A stretch of DNA of 64,000 bases from NCBI RefSeq assembly GCF_040869045.1, contig NC_090319.1, positions 377,037,601 through 377,101,600 on the forward strand, in the 5' to 3' direction. This document shows positions 33,861-44,185 of the stretch, in pieces. The notes beneath the pieces were generated by a model that was not told the DNA's origin, ran no database searches, and saw only the letters and a program-made list of their open reading frames with translations. Position numbers and translations under genes: made by a program. Source of the DNA: Eurosta solidaginis. Taxonomy: Eukaryota > Arthropoda > Insecta > Diptera > Tephritidae. Position 1 is the first letter of the stretch, and each line of letters begins with the position of its first letter.

Positions 33861-35345
33861 GCCCCTTGTTCATCGCAAGACTAAATTTTGGTCTACTTTT
33901 ATACAAGAAACACAAAACCGAAGGCCATATTAACATGATCAGTAGCCGCTGGGTACGTCTTGTTAAGCGTCAAATAATCATGATGATCGGTTTATCTTGA
34001 GTAAACAAGTTGATGCTAAATGATGTCATTCCTAAAATTACAAATACATTTGACCAATCTATTTAATAGCCAAAATAAAGCAATAACTTTAACGGTATAC
34101 GCACACATGGCTCACATATTTTTCATCCAAAATTTGTTTATTACGAAATTTTTCCATCATAAAATACGAAGCCCCATTTAAGTAAAAAAAATTATATAAA
34201 CATACGGACAGACATATGCAAGTGCATCAATACGTTTTGAGAATGTATTTCGAGAATTGCGTCAATCTAAACAAAGATGAAAAAGGTATCTAATAGCCCG
34301 GGAGTCAGCAGCCAGTTTCGGTGTCCAATAGTAACAAAACTAGTAATCTGTGAAGTATGTGAGTGACTGTTCGAAAGGGCATTAGCAGGAGGTTTTGGTT
34401 GCGTTCGAGCAAATTCAGGTGGAAGTTCTAGTCTAGCCATGCAAAAAAGTGTGGATTTTCTCAAACGCGAATTTTTCAGTAAATACGAGTCTGAAAAACA
34501 TGAGGCTCATCGTTTCAGCTTAAGCTACTATGATGATACCAAAGTATCAACCGCCTCCCACTTTATAAAGCATAACGAGCTTAAGTCGATTTCTTCTATG
34601 CATGTTTGCTATGCCCTACAGGAAATGCTATGCTAAAAGATTGCAAGCGAAACGAACTGGACTGTGCGCAGCTAAAGTACTTAAGCATGAAAGTAATAAA
34701 ATTGAATTGAGCTTCATGTTGCTGCGCTCACGTGCGCTATTTCGTATTCATGGGCGCCACAATGGCTCTTGCTGTGATCATATTACATAATTATTTACAA
34801 TAGAAGCTGTGTGCCAGCAACATGATGCCGCCATAGCTGCTACAAATAAAATAAATAAATGCAAAAACAAACAAAACTTGTTGCTGATGCAAATTTAAAT
34901 GCACATTAAATAGCTTTGGTACTTATGGCGTTGACCGGCGCTGATTGCTGTTGGTGGTGTAGCTTCTGTTCAATGCGCATACTCGCATTTAGATGAATGA
35001 CTTTTATTTTTGCTATAATGGCTTTTTAAAAGCATTACACACACTAATGAGCTACTACTCTGCTCAGCATGAGTTGCAAGAAGATCATTTTATGTAATTT
35101 ATTTAGTTTCGGCCTTTGCCACAACGTTCAGTTAACTCGGGTATTGTAATTTTCTCTGAATGCTATGCAAATTGTTATTTATCCAGTTATTTTTTATGGA
35201 CTTTGAATTGCTTTAAATGCTTTGTGTCATAACTTTACTTGCTGGTTGATTATGTTGAAAGTTATGCTCCAAAATCACTACTAATAGCGCATTAAAATGG
35301 AAACTTCATCCATCCCGCGAATTGCACGAAACTTGGTATAAATAA
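33861..35345. other. non-coding, unique sequence
   Basis: No gene seen. Several short frames with ordinary composition (for example 34439-34636) lack domains or splice-site context I can judge. Confidence 0.45.
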
Positions 35346-35560
35346 GTATGTAGTTGTGGTTACGGTTGCGGTTACGGTGACGGTTATGCATAAGTTTATG
35401 ATTACGATTATGTCTATGATTATGGTTATGGATATGGTTATGGTTATGATTATGGCTATGGTTATAGTTATTTTACCTTTACTGTTATGGTTATGGTTCA
35501 AGATACAAGTTATGGTAACGGTTAAGATTACGATTATGGTTAACGCTATTAGCCGTGTTT
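35346..35560. repeat. GGTTAY hexamer array, block 1
   Basis: Runs of GGTTAC, GGTTAT and GATTAT hexamers, for example GGTTGCGGTTACGGTGACGG and GGATATGGTTATGGTTATG. It gives Val/Thr/Met dipeptide frames on plus and Ile/Thr on minus, which are artefacts. Flies lack simple telomere repeats, so a telomeric origin is unlikely. Confidence 0.85.
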
Positions 35561-35929
35561 TTTAACGGTATATACGTCTACGTTTAAGCGTAAAAAATAG
35601 TTATCCTCACTTAGGTAATGCTTAGGAGACCCATCTAGCAGCGACTAGCTACATAACATGTTGCACCGAAAAGCGCAGACACAAACCTGCGTATAACCTA
35701 TAGCTGAATCGGTTGTGATGAATAGTGGACACACACCATTTGTAGAGGTGATACATAGAATTAGTGTAGAGGTGAAACATAGACACATACTTCAGTTGCA
35801 TCTGAGTATAATGCGTATTGAAATTTAGGAGTACTAATTTTATGCGCAGCAATTTCAGCAAAGTAGATAAAGTTTAACGCTTAGCAGTCCATATAAAGTT
35901 TACATATATAGATGTAAAAAAAAATACAG
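35561..35929. other. non-coding spacer between hexamer blocks
   Basis: No gene. A short duplication, TGTAGAGGTGATACATAGA then TGTAGAGGTGAAACATAGA, lies at 35741-35783. Confidence 0.45.
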
Positions 35930-36105
35930 CCATTATTACAGTTATGGGTATGACTACGGTAATGGTTTTGATTACAGTTACGGTAACGGTTATGTTGACG
36001 GTTGTTGCTCTGGTTATGGTTGCGGCAAGGGTTAGGGTAAAGTTTATGGCTTTTGTTACCGCTCAGTTTATAGCTACGGCTACGGTTATAATTACTGTTA
36101 GTGCT
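35930..36105. repeat. GGTTAY hexamer array, block 2
   Basis: Same hexamers as block 1, more diverged: GATTACAGTTACGGTAACGG, GGTTATGGTTGCGG, AGCTACGGCTACGG. Confidence 0.75.
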
Positions 36106-36109
36106 AGCT

Positions 36110-36660
36110 CTAAAATTTGCAATCATTTCGATTTGCAATCAACGATTGCCCGGCTTATTTGGTTGAAATCAAACTTGATTATCTTTTTCGTGAATGTAAA
36201 ATTTACAATCGTCAATCAATTTACAATAGAATGTTGCAATAAAACTTGTCTGCTTTTCTGTGATTGTAAAAATTACAGTCTACAATCAACATGATTCTAA
36301 GCATTTCCTTTGCCTTCAACCTGATTGCAATGAATTAAGAGACGCAATCAAATAATCTGATTTTAGTAAATTTAACAAAAGAAATAAAATGATTGTTTTC
36401 TTTAGATTGATTGCAATAACAATTTGTATACAATCAATGATTGTAACCGAGACATGCCTAAAATTAATGATTATATGAAACAGTGACTGCAATCATAAAA
36501 TTGTAGAATTTATTTTGTAAGTCAACCGTGATTGCAAAAATGTCCAAGAATTTCTGTAGATCGTAACTTTCACATAAAATACAATAACATATCATTGAAA
36601 TCTAGTGTGACGGCAATATTTGCTGTACTTTGTGATTGCAATCAAAGTTACAATATTTTA
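36110..36660. repeat. degenerate GATTGCAATCA array
   Basis: GATTGCAATC, TGATTGTAA, TTACAATCA and related words recur on both strands throughout, for example at 36330, 36407, 36432, 36485, 36530 and 36632. The core is nearly palindromic. No regular period could be fixed by eye. Confidence 0.6.
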
Positions 36661-36875
36661 CTGTTGTGTTACGGTTATTGGCCTACAACCAATGAGCATG
36701 ATCTCGACACCAGACTTTATGAGGCGGATCATTGCATCAGTCGTATCCTGCTCGCGATAAGAGCACCAAGAAATATCAAGTTTTCTCCACCTGTTTCTCT
36801 CAACTCGGTAAATTTACCTTCTTCCTCCGTTAGCAAGTACCAGAAAAATAGCAATACTTTATGGAAATACTTTTC
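36661..36875. other. non-coding spacer
   Basis: Overlapping frames exist on both strands (36532-36915 plus, 36729-37058 minus) but neither shows a domain, and the minus one runs through the LINE crumb that follows. Confidence 0.4.
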
Positions 36876-36937
36876 CTGTTGGCAAGAGCAATTTTTCGTT
36901 GGATTTATAGGCTGAAATTGTTTCCCAGATAGATAGG
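36876..36937 (-). pseudogene. RTE-type LINE crumb
   Basis: CTGTTGGCAAGAGCAATTTT and CGTTGGATTTATAGGCTGAA, reverse-complemented, correspond to the EIQRRITLANK-coding part of the RTE copy at 1345. About 60 bp. Confidence 0.5.
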
Positions 36938-38094
36938 AGCTGGAAAAGGTAAGGTTCATTTCCTCACATTTTGAGCGCAACTCCTTCGCATTGTAAAAAT
37001 ATTTGGTGACCGTTTTTTTAAAGTTTGTTTCTTTTGAAGTTTGAGCTATACATAACACGGACGTATAAACAATATTAACCGTTCAGTTTGTGTTTCATTT
37101 TTTCTTTTTTCTTTGCCCACAAATTTTTTTCTTCCATCTACCAAATGATGAATGGGCTTTTTGCTTTACTAAACTTTTTTAAGCTCAGCTGTCATTTGGT
37201 GCTGCCTCTGATGGTAGCGTAACACCTCCTCGTTTTTTACTGCTTTCGCGTCTTCATACTCACGACACTCACACTTGTTCTAGTCAAGTCTCTTTCTACT
37301 TATAATTCACCTGCTTTGATGATCCCTTCTACTGTTGTCTGTATTTTCTTTTCATGCTAGGATATTCAATAGTATGTTTAAGTAGGTATGTGTGAACGCG
37401 TAGCTATTTACTTATACCTTATTTACATTTATTTATTTATTAAATCTCTGTTTGCTGTTTATGAGTGAGCTTATGCCTTCACATTTACATGCAATCAATT
37501 GACGTATGTACAGTGTAAGTAATGCTCATTTGTGCTTTTTATTTGCTTTTGTGTAAGAGAGCTTTATTTGCGTACCTTCCTGCATGTTTATGCGCTTTGA
37601 TGCTTTTGTGTAGCGAATGCCCCTGCCAAACCACGCGTCATCTATACTTAACATACACACTCCTTCACTTATGTTTGTGAATGGTTATTTACAGCGGTGG
37701 TAAAATAAATGATGCCACCGCATGATGGAAAGTTTCAAGAATTAAATAATTCTATAATTTTTAATGTGTAGACATCTTTGCTCACGGTGTGAGGAATCCT
37801 GAACACAACACAAGGCAAACACGTCACCTATAAGTTAAAGTCTCTGAGCATACTATGGCAATTTAAATGCATGCAAATGCACGAATAGATGTATATGCAC
37901 TATGCTGATTTGTTGGAAATAAAGAGGCAAAGATATTATAGCAAACATAATACGTGATTTTTATTACTGATACACAAAGTTTTAACAAAAAAAAAGCAGG
38001 TGGTATTTTGGTTAAATTGATTTTTTCTTTTCATTGCAACATCTTTGTACATTTTTTGGTTACATTTATATGAAAAACATTGTAAACTGAAAAC
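36938..38094. other. non-coding, unique sequence
   Basis: No gene seen. AT-rich with ATTTATTTATT and pyrimidine-rich spots. Confidence 0.5.
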
Positions 38095-38228
38095 AAAGAA
38101 AAAAATAAAATAAAGTTGCCATGTATAAAATAAACAAAAATAAAATAAGATAAAATTAAATAAAAATCAAATGAAATCAAATAGAATAAAACAAAGCAAA
38201 ATAAAATAAAACATAATGAAATGATAGC
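38095..38228. repeat. AAAATAAAAT low-complexity run
   Basis: Repeated AAATAAAAT pentamer-like words with few interruptions. Confidence 0.8.
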
Positions 38229-38256
38229 ATAAATGAAGCTTAAATTAAATCCATTT

Positions 38257-38480
38257 AGAATCGACGAGTTATCGGTTTATTATCGAAAAACTAATAATAA
38301 TCTATCGATATGTTATCAAAGTAGTATACGTTTTTATCGAAATGCTGCCAATTTATTACAAATTTTTTATCAAAAGGTCATCGATTACTTTCGAAAAAGT
38401 TATCAAAAGGATATCAATTTGGTTTCGAAAACTTACAGATTTGTTATCGGAAATTACCAATTTTTTCTCATCGCTGTTGT
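38257..38480. repeat. CGATAA-rich degenerate array, copy 2a
   Basis: GTTATCGG, TTATTATCGAAAAAC, TCTATCGATATGTTATC, GTTTTTATCGAAATGC and others about every 20 bases. It is the reverse orientation of 16026-16680. The open frame over it is a product of the repeat. Confidence 0.7.
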
Positions 38481-38754
38481 TGTAGCGTTAGAGACCATCG
38501 TTTAAGGTTTTGAGGGTGTTATCGGTGTTGATGGTCTGGTACGTTTCGTTAAAAAGCACCATTAAGGTGCTAGCCCGACCATTTCGGGAACGATTTAATA
38601 TGACCCCCACCGCCTATTTCCATGAGGAACTTGAAGTCGAAAGAGTCTTGCTTGCTAAATATGTATGTATATTATACATTCATACTTGTAAGAGGATTCG
38701 TCTCGCGTAGGTCAGGTTGACAATGGATTGCGGAAGCTGTGAATTGCGCTTATC
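38481..38754. other. non-coding block inside the CGATAA array
   Basis: A less AT-rich block with CACCATTAAGGTGC and CCCGACCATTTCGGGAACG, each with a small inverted repeat. It splits the CGATAA array and may be an insertion; no gene. Confidence 0.4.
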
Positions 38755-38975
38755 AACTCCTTGATATAGGCGGGTTATCGAAAAGTTACCGATTTTGTTA
38801 TCAAAAATGTATCTATTCGTTATCGAAATATTATCCTTTCTTATTATCGAGTGTTATCGATTTTTTAAAGACGACTCCTTGGTTTGTTGTGAAACAGATA
38901 CCTATAAAACTTCAATATACAATCGAAGACACATGTGTAACCCACCTATACCACGCCGATAAGAAACCAATAAGA
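38755..38975. repeat. CGATAA-rich degenerate array, copy 2b
   Basis: GGGTTATCGAAAAGTTACCG, CGTTATCGAAATATTATCC and GAGTGTTATCGATTTTTT continue the array; GCCGATAAGAAACCAATAAG at the right edge mirrors TTCGGCTTCTTATCGGC at the left edge of copy 1. Confidence 0.65.
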
Positions 38976-39881
38976 AGAACATGACAAAATAACGAAAGCA
39001 AGCTGGTAGCAAATCAAACTTCAATTATTGTCAGTCGTTCAACAATCACCGTACTTGCCAATGCATAGTGTTTCTATTATTAATACAACAGGTATATATT
39101 TATTTGCAGTTTAATCCCATATGAATATGTTTTGCCTTTTGCCACGTCTACGCTCATTAATTTTGAACTTGAAAATTTTGTTTTGCATACATAACATCTC
39201 GTAAATTTGCTGCTTTTCAACTTCTCTAAGTCAACCACACCACTTCACTTGAGCTTATTTATATTGTATGAATGACTTGTAGTTGTTATGTTGTTTATGC
39301 CATTGTTGACATGCTGTTAATTAGCATATTTTACTACTATCATCATAATACATTCATACACATGCACACCTTTCACTCAGCTATCCCACTCTAAATGCTC
39401 CTTTTTTTGCTAGCAGCCGCATCATACATCACTTTTGTTGCTAAGAATTTTGCTTGCCGGCTGCTACCGCACACGCATACAAACACACCTCGCATGCATA
39501 TTTACTACATAGTTTGTAAACTTTCTGTGGAATTTGCCATGCCAACCGAACCAAATAAACTGACCAATCATGATTGTAGAGATTGGCCATTTGGTTAGAG
39601 CTTCCTCACCTACTGTGAAATAAATGTTTGTTGTACCCATTCATTGGTGCCTGCTGAAGTCGTCTCGATGCATTGCGAGTGTGGAGTACTCCGTTCTCGC
39701 CTTCTTTCTGTGCTCATATTCATACATATTTTCTTCGGTGTTGCACACACATCAATCTTCAGCATGCTGTCTCGGTATTTTGCAATGCATTTTTGTTACT
39801 TGCTACTGCGGTTAAAAAATACTTGGCTTTCGTCTTTCTGGCATATCTGATGCCCTCTGTTAGAGATAATTTGTGATTCTA
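38976..39881. other. non-coding, unique sequence
   Basis: No gene seen. Three overlapping frames at 39624-39876 use the same stretch in different phases and cannot all be real; none has a domain. Confidence 0.45.
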
Positions 39882-40611
39882 CACTGAAAGAAATGGTGCT
39901 AGTAAAATCAACAAATCGGTTCTGTTGTTCTTGTCTTAACGAAGATTCGGTGAAATTGATCGAATTATGGTTAATTCGACAGAGTTCTTTGTCAAGCGAA
40001 CCAATTAGTTTAGTAATTTCAACAGAAGAGAAATTGTCGCTCTTAATTTAACATAATTCTGTAAAATTGACAGATTCCTAATCAATCTAACTGATTTTTT
40101 TGTTAACACAACTGATCTCACTGGTCATTTCAACAGCGATCAACAGTCAATACATGAGCAAATTTCAAAGAGAATTTTACGTTCACTGCGCTCTTTACTT
40201 TGTACTTATGTATGCTGTGACTATATGTATGCACATATTTACGTATTTATATGGCTGCTGCCGTGGTGTGATGGTAGCGTGCTCCGCCTACCACACCGAA
40301 GACCCTGGGTTCACACCCCGGGCAAAGCAACATAAATATTTTAGAAATAAGGTTTTTCAATTAGAAGAATATTTTCCTAAGCGGGGTCGCCCTCGGCACT
40401 GTTCGGCAAGCACTCCGAGTGTATTTCTGCCATGAAAAGATCTCAGTGAAAACTCATCTGCCTTGCAAATGCCGCAACATAGGCACTATCGTACAAAGCT
40501 GTCGCAATAACTTTTTTTGTTCATTTGACTACTAAAACGGCAATTGACAGAAATTTCGGTTGAATTGACCCGTATTTCGGTTAATTTTACTAGTCTTTTT
40601 CTTTCAGTGTA
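39882..40611 (+). mobile_element. inverted-repeat DNA element, copy B (CACTGAAAGAAA ends)
   Basis: Left tip CACTGAAAGAAATGGTGCTA then GTAAAATCAAC; right tip, read inward, CACTGAAAGAAAAAGACTAG then TAAAATTAACC. The terminal repeat is about 30 bp. The interior has several GGTTAATTTGACAGA-like words. The left 330 bp match copy A at 311-626. A SINE sits in the middle (40259-40475). Without the SINE the element would be about 500 bp and has no coding capacity. Confidence 0.75.
40259..40475 (+). mobile_element. tRNA-derived SINE, 5' portion, inside copy B
   Basis: Head CCGTGGTGTGATGGTAGCGT (A box), CTACCACACCGAAGACC, then the B box GGGTTCACACCCCGGG and AAAGCAACATAAATATTTTA. The body goes on with CCTAAGCGGGGTCGCC and CTGCCATGAAAAGATCTCAG and stops at CTTGCAAATGCCG. 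The head resembles a tRNA gene with both polymerase III boxes well kept. Confidence 0.9.
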
Positions 40612-41134
40612 GTTGGAACAACTGCAACTCACACAATTTGATTTGGTTTTTTTTTTTAATGTTTCTTCAAATTTCTCTTTTTTCTACTTATCTTGTCTAC
40701 ATTTTAGTCTTTTTGTTATATTGCTTCTTACGTTGAAAGAATCGATTTAAGTTGATTTAAATATTATTACCTACATTTTGTTTTACATCCTTTCATTTAA
40801 GTTTCTTAATTTTTTATTTTTTTAACTTGCTTAGAAGTGTACTAAAAATGTAGGGAAAGAAGAGCACAAATGAAAGACGATGAAGCCTTTGGTTCCTTCG
40901 ATACCACTTTGGTGGCTGGTGAAGCATCCTCAGATTTTTTTGATAGCATTTTATTCGATGGCATTGGAGCCAAAATATCGGTCAGAAACTGGTTTGTGCT
41001 TTGCCTTTTGGGCATGACTGTTCATAATGCAAAATGGAAACTACTAAGAAACTGAAGAAATGCATTATCTTTAACAGCTGTTTCTCGCAATTTCTTTTTT
41101 GAGTCATAAGCCACCTTTTCATAGGCCGGGTCAC
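40612..41134. other. non-coding, no feature recognised
   Basis: No gene. T-rich. The frame 40870-41055 reads like an ordinary peptide (DEAFGSFDTTLVAGEASSDF) but is only 61 codons with no recognisable domain. Confidence 0.4.
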
Positions 41135-41262
41135 ATATATTACAAATCTTATACAGTTGATTATTTGGATATTACGAATGAGATAAGGTTATTGTTCAAC
41201 CCCACTCATGAAAGGTATGAATCTTCAACATAGCCGAAGACAGTCCCGTCCTTACTTGTTTT
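41135..41262 (-). mobile_element. DINE-1/Helentron-like element (family 2), 5' end only
   Basis: On the minus strand: CAAGTAAGGACGGGACTGTC, the hairpin GTCTTCGGC with GCCGAAG decayed to CTATGTTGAAG, CATACCTTTCATGAGTGGGG, then ATCCAAATAATC and GTATAAGAT. Matches 6017-6150 and stops there. Confidence 0.8.
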
Positions 41263-42099
41263 ATATTAATTTTACTAACTGTTTATTTTAACTTTTTTTT
41301 TTTTGTCTGATCGGGTTTAACTATATTTTATGATAATAGCTGCAGGTTTTTTGACATCAGATCTTTTTTTTTTTTATTTGTTATTTGATATTGAACTAGC
41401 ACAAGTAATTATTACAGTACATTTTTTGCTGTTCTCTTTACTGCCATCAGTTCCTCCTGCCATAAATTCTTTCAGCTTTATTGCTATATCGCCTACAGCT
41501 ACAACAACGCCAACATATAGGGCAACTGTTTAATTTCTTTTGCCACAAGTCATTGTTGACTTATTCTCACTTCAATAAATCACTTAAGCATTCGATTGGC
41601 CTTTTAAATTTGTTTGTATGTAGTAAGCTCATGATTGACCTTAAACTCAAATTGAAAAAAGAAACTATATTCACATAAAGAAAAAAATTGTGTGCCGGAA
41701 TTTACTAAAAGTTGTAGAGTTGCGGAAAATAAATTAATTTATTGAAAGAGGACTAGTACCCAGGTACCTACTTTTTGGGGACTTAGCTAAACTGACGTGT
41801 CTCGAAATTTGTTTTATAAAAGCTCCCTCAGATATAGATCAAAGAGCGCCCTACCACAGAGTTTTATTCAAAACAAACTAAAGAGTCAATATTTTTTTTG
41901 TCAGGGCAAGTTTTGGAATCAGAACCTTCTGTCCTCAGGTGGCACCCGAGCTAGCAGTGAGAAAAAACTACATAAATTAAAATAGTCAGGTTCTGGAGCA
42001 AAATTTAACATCAGCATAACTTATATCCTTTTTCCCTTAATGAAAAAATTCGAGACAAAGCATTCTTCACAGGGCAAAACGACAGGTATGTATGCGTAT
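41263..42099. other. non-coding, no feature recognised
   Basis: AT-rich. Short frames at 41330-41985 lack domains. Confidence 0.45.
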
Positions 42100-42332
42100 T
42101 ATACTGAGTCGATTTATTAACCGATATCTCGCCATCGATCTTTCGATAAGATTTGGGCTCAGGAAAAAAATTTCCAGTACGCATACCCAAAAAATAATTT
42201 ACGAGCCTGCGAAATTTCATTTTTTTTTTTTTACTTTTTTCGACTTTGACTTTTAAGGTTTTTTTCAGGGCCTACTAAAAAATTTTCATATGTCGGACAG
42301 GGTGGCCCAAAAATGTCCGCTAAAAACATTTT

Positions 42333-43543
42333 CAATTGTTTTTGTTTTTATCGGCCTATTGATAAATCATTCAAGGTTCGAATCGAGCTCAAGGCCAGAA
42401 CAATAATTTTTTTCTAATGATAATTATTGTTATTTTTTAATTTTTCTAAATTTGAAAAATTGAATTTTGTTTTTGGAATAGTAAGTAGAAAATTTTCCAG
42501 ACAACCTGCCATAGCTGCGCAGATAGATCCATTTCGAAGGGTGCTAAGCCTTCATCATCAGTACGCTTTAGGCATGCTGCGCTAACCATTTAGCTATACA
42601 GCGGTGGTTTGTTTGACTGGCAAATTTGCTACTTCTATTCCTTTTTACCAACTATATTTATTCAGTGTTGCGCCATCTGGTGCAAAGCACTGATAATGCT
42701 GGATTTTTGTTTATTGTCAATTACTTTGTTTGACATTCCCAAGTGCTCATGGTTTATTAACAATTGTTTTTGTTTTTATCGGCCTATTGATAAATCATTC
42801 AAGGTTCGAATCAAGCTCAAGGCCAGAACAATAATTTTTTTCTAATGATAATTATTGTTATTTTTTAATTTTTCTAAATTTGAAAAATTGAATTTTGTTT
42901 TTGGAATAGTAAGTAGAAAATTTTCCAGACAACCTGCCATAGCTGCGCAGATAGATCCATTTCGAAGGGTGCTAAGCCTTCATCATCAGTACGCTTTAGG
43001 CATGCTGCGCTAACCATTTAGCTATACAGCGGTGGTTTGTTTGACTGGCAAATTTGCTACTTCTATTCCTTTTTACCAACTATATTTATTCAGTGTTGCG
43101 CCATCTGGTGCAAAGCACTGATAATGCTGGATTTTTGTTTATTGTCAATTACTTTGTTTGACATTCCCAAGTGCTCATGGTTTATTAACAATTGTTTTTG
43201 TTTTTATCGGCCTATTGATAAATCATTCAAGGTTCGAATCGAGCTCAAGGCCAGAACAATAATTTTTTTCTAATGATAATTATTGTTATTTTTTAATTTT
43301 TCTAAATTTGAAAAATTGAATTTTGTTTTTGGAATAGTAAGTAGAAAATTTTCCAGACAACCTGCCATAGCTGCGCAGATAGATCCATTTCGAAGGGTGC
43401 TAAGCCTTCATCATCAGTACGCTTTAGGCATGCTGCGCTAACCATTTAGCTATACAGCGGTGGTTTGTTTGACTGGCAAATTTGCTACTTCTATTCCTTT
43501 TTACCAACTATATTTATTCAGTGTTGCGCCATCTGGTGCAAAG
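42333..43543. repeat. 428 bp tandem repeat, 2.8 units, in foldback element 2
   Basis: Units start at 42333, 42761 and 43189 with CAATTGTTTTTGTTTTTATC. The first two are nearly identical (the visible difference is CGAATC versus CAATC... at the GGTTCGAATC word); the third ends at 43543. Each carries a 78-codon open frame that differs at one residue (K to E) between units; I regard it as chance, since the inverted copy and tRNA-like motifs occupy the same DNA. Confidence 0.92.
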
Positions 43544-43896
43544 TAATTGACAATAAACAAAAATCCAGCATTATCAGTGCTTTGCACCAGATGGCGCAAC
43601 ACTGAATAAATATAGTTGGTAAAAAGGAATAGAAGTAGCAAATTTGCCAGTCAAACAAACCACCGCTGTATAGCTAAATGGTTAGCGCAGCATGCCTAAA
43701 GCGTACTGATGATGAAGGCTTAGCACCCTTCGAAATGGATCTATCTGCGCAGCTATGGCAGGTTGTCTGGAAAATTTTCTACTTACTATTCCAAAAACAA
43801 AATTCAATTTTTCAAATTTAGAAAAATTAAAAAATAACAATAATTATCATTAGAAAAAAATTATTGTTCTGGCCTTGAGCTCGATTCGAACCTTGA
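43227..43896. repeat. palindrome with ~317 bp arms in foldback element 2
   Basis: The third tandem unit (43227-43543) is followed by its reverse complement (43580-43896) with a 36-base loop (43544-43579, from TAATTGACAATAAAC to TTATCAGTG). By eye the arms match without gaps. The loop itself is the reverse complement of the part of the unit that the third copy lacks. Such a structure would fold into a long hairpin if transcribed. Confidence 0.9.
43660..43745 (+). other. tRNA-like (SINE-head-like) segment in the 428 bp unit
   Basis: GCTGTATAGCTAAATGGTTA followed by GCGCAGCATGCC looks like the 5' part of a tRNA with a D arm and A box. The expected B box is weak (CCTTCGAAATG), and no full cloverleaf can be drawn. 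The same segment lies inverted in each tandem unit. It could be an old tRNA-derived SINE head; I do not call a tRNA gene. Confidence 0.35.
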
Positions 43897-44185
43897 AAAA
43901 CATTTTCGATAACAGTTTTTTGAAAAAAAAAGAATACTTTTATTGATTTTTTAGCGAACATTTTTGGTCGGATAAATATGAAAATTTTTTTAATAGGTCA
44001 TGAAAAAAGTCTTAAAAATCAAAGTCGAAGAAAAGTCAAAAAAATGAAATTTCACAGGCTCGAAAATTATTTTTGTGGGTATGCGTAGTGGAACTTCTTT
44101 TTCCTGAGCCCAAACCCTATCGCAAATCGATGGCGCGATATCGGTTAACTTTCATCTATACAAATCGACCCAGGTTAATGCGTAT

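Larger units (their letters stand above)
42100..44177. mobile_element. foldback element 2 (2.08 kb, 8 bp target duplication)
   Basis: Bounded by ATGCGTAT on both sides (42092-42099 and 44178-44185). Tips are TATACTGAGTCGATTTATT and, inward from the right, TAACCTGGGTCGATTTG. Arms of about 230-280 bp (42100-42332, 43897-44177) share sequence with foldback element 1: ACCGATATC, TTTGGGCTCAGGAAAAA, CGCATACCC and CGAGCCTGCGAAATTTCATT. The cargo is 428 bp tandem units and an inverted copy, with no sequence in common with the cargo of element 1. Confidence 0.9.

Noticed and set aside
35292..35565. Val/Thr/Met-rich and Ile/Thr-rich frames that look like repeat proteins
   Set aside because: Forced by the GGTTAY hexamers; both strands are open at once.
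36729..37058. 109-codon minus-strand frame as a host exon
   Set aside because: It runs through a LINE crumb at 36876-36937 and has no recognisable domain; it remains a weak candidate only.
40259..40345. tRNA gene
   Set aside because: Both pol III boxes are good, but the cloverleaf is not complete and the sequence continues as a dispersed repeat with other copies; it is a SINE head.
42609..43273. Two 78-codon membrane-protein-like frames
   Set aside because: Copies of the 428 bp tandem unit, which also carries an inverted copy and tRNA-like words; no domain.
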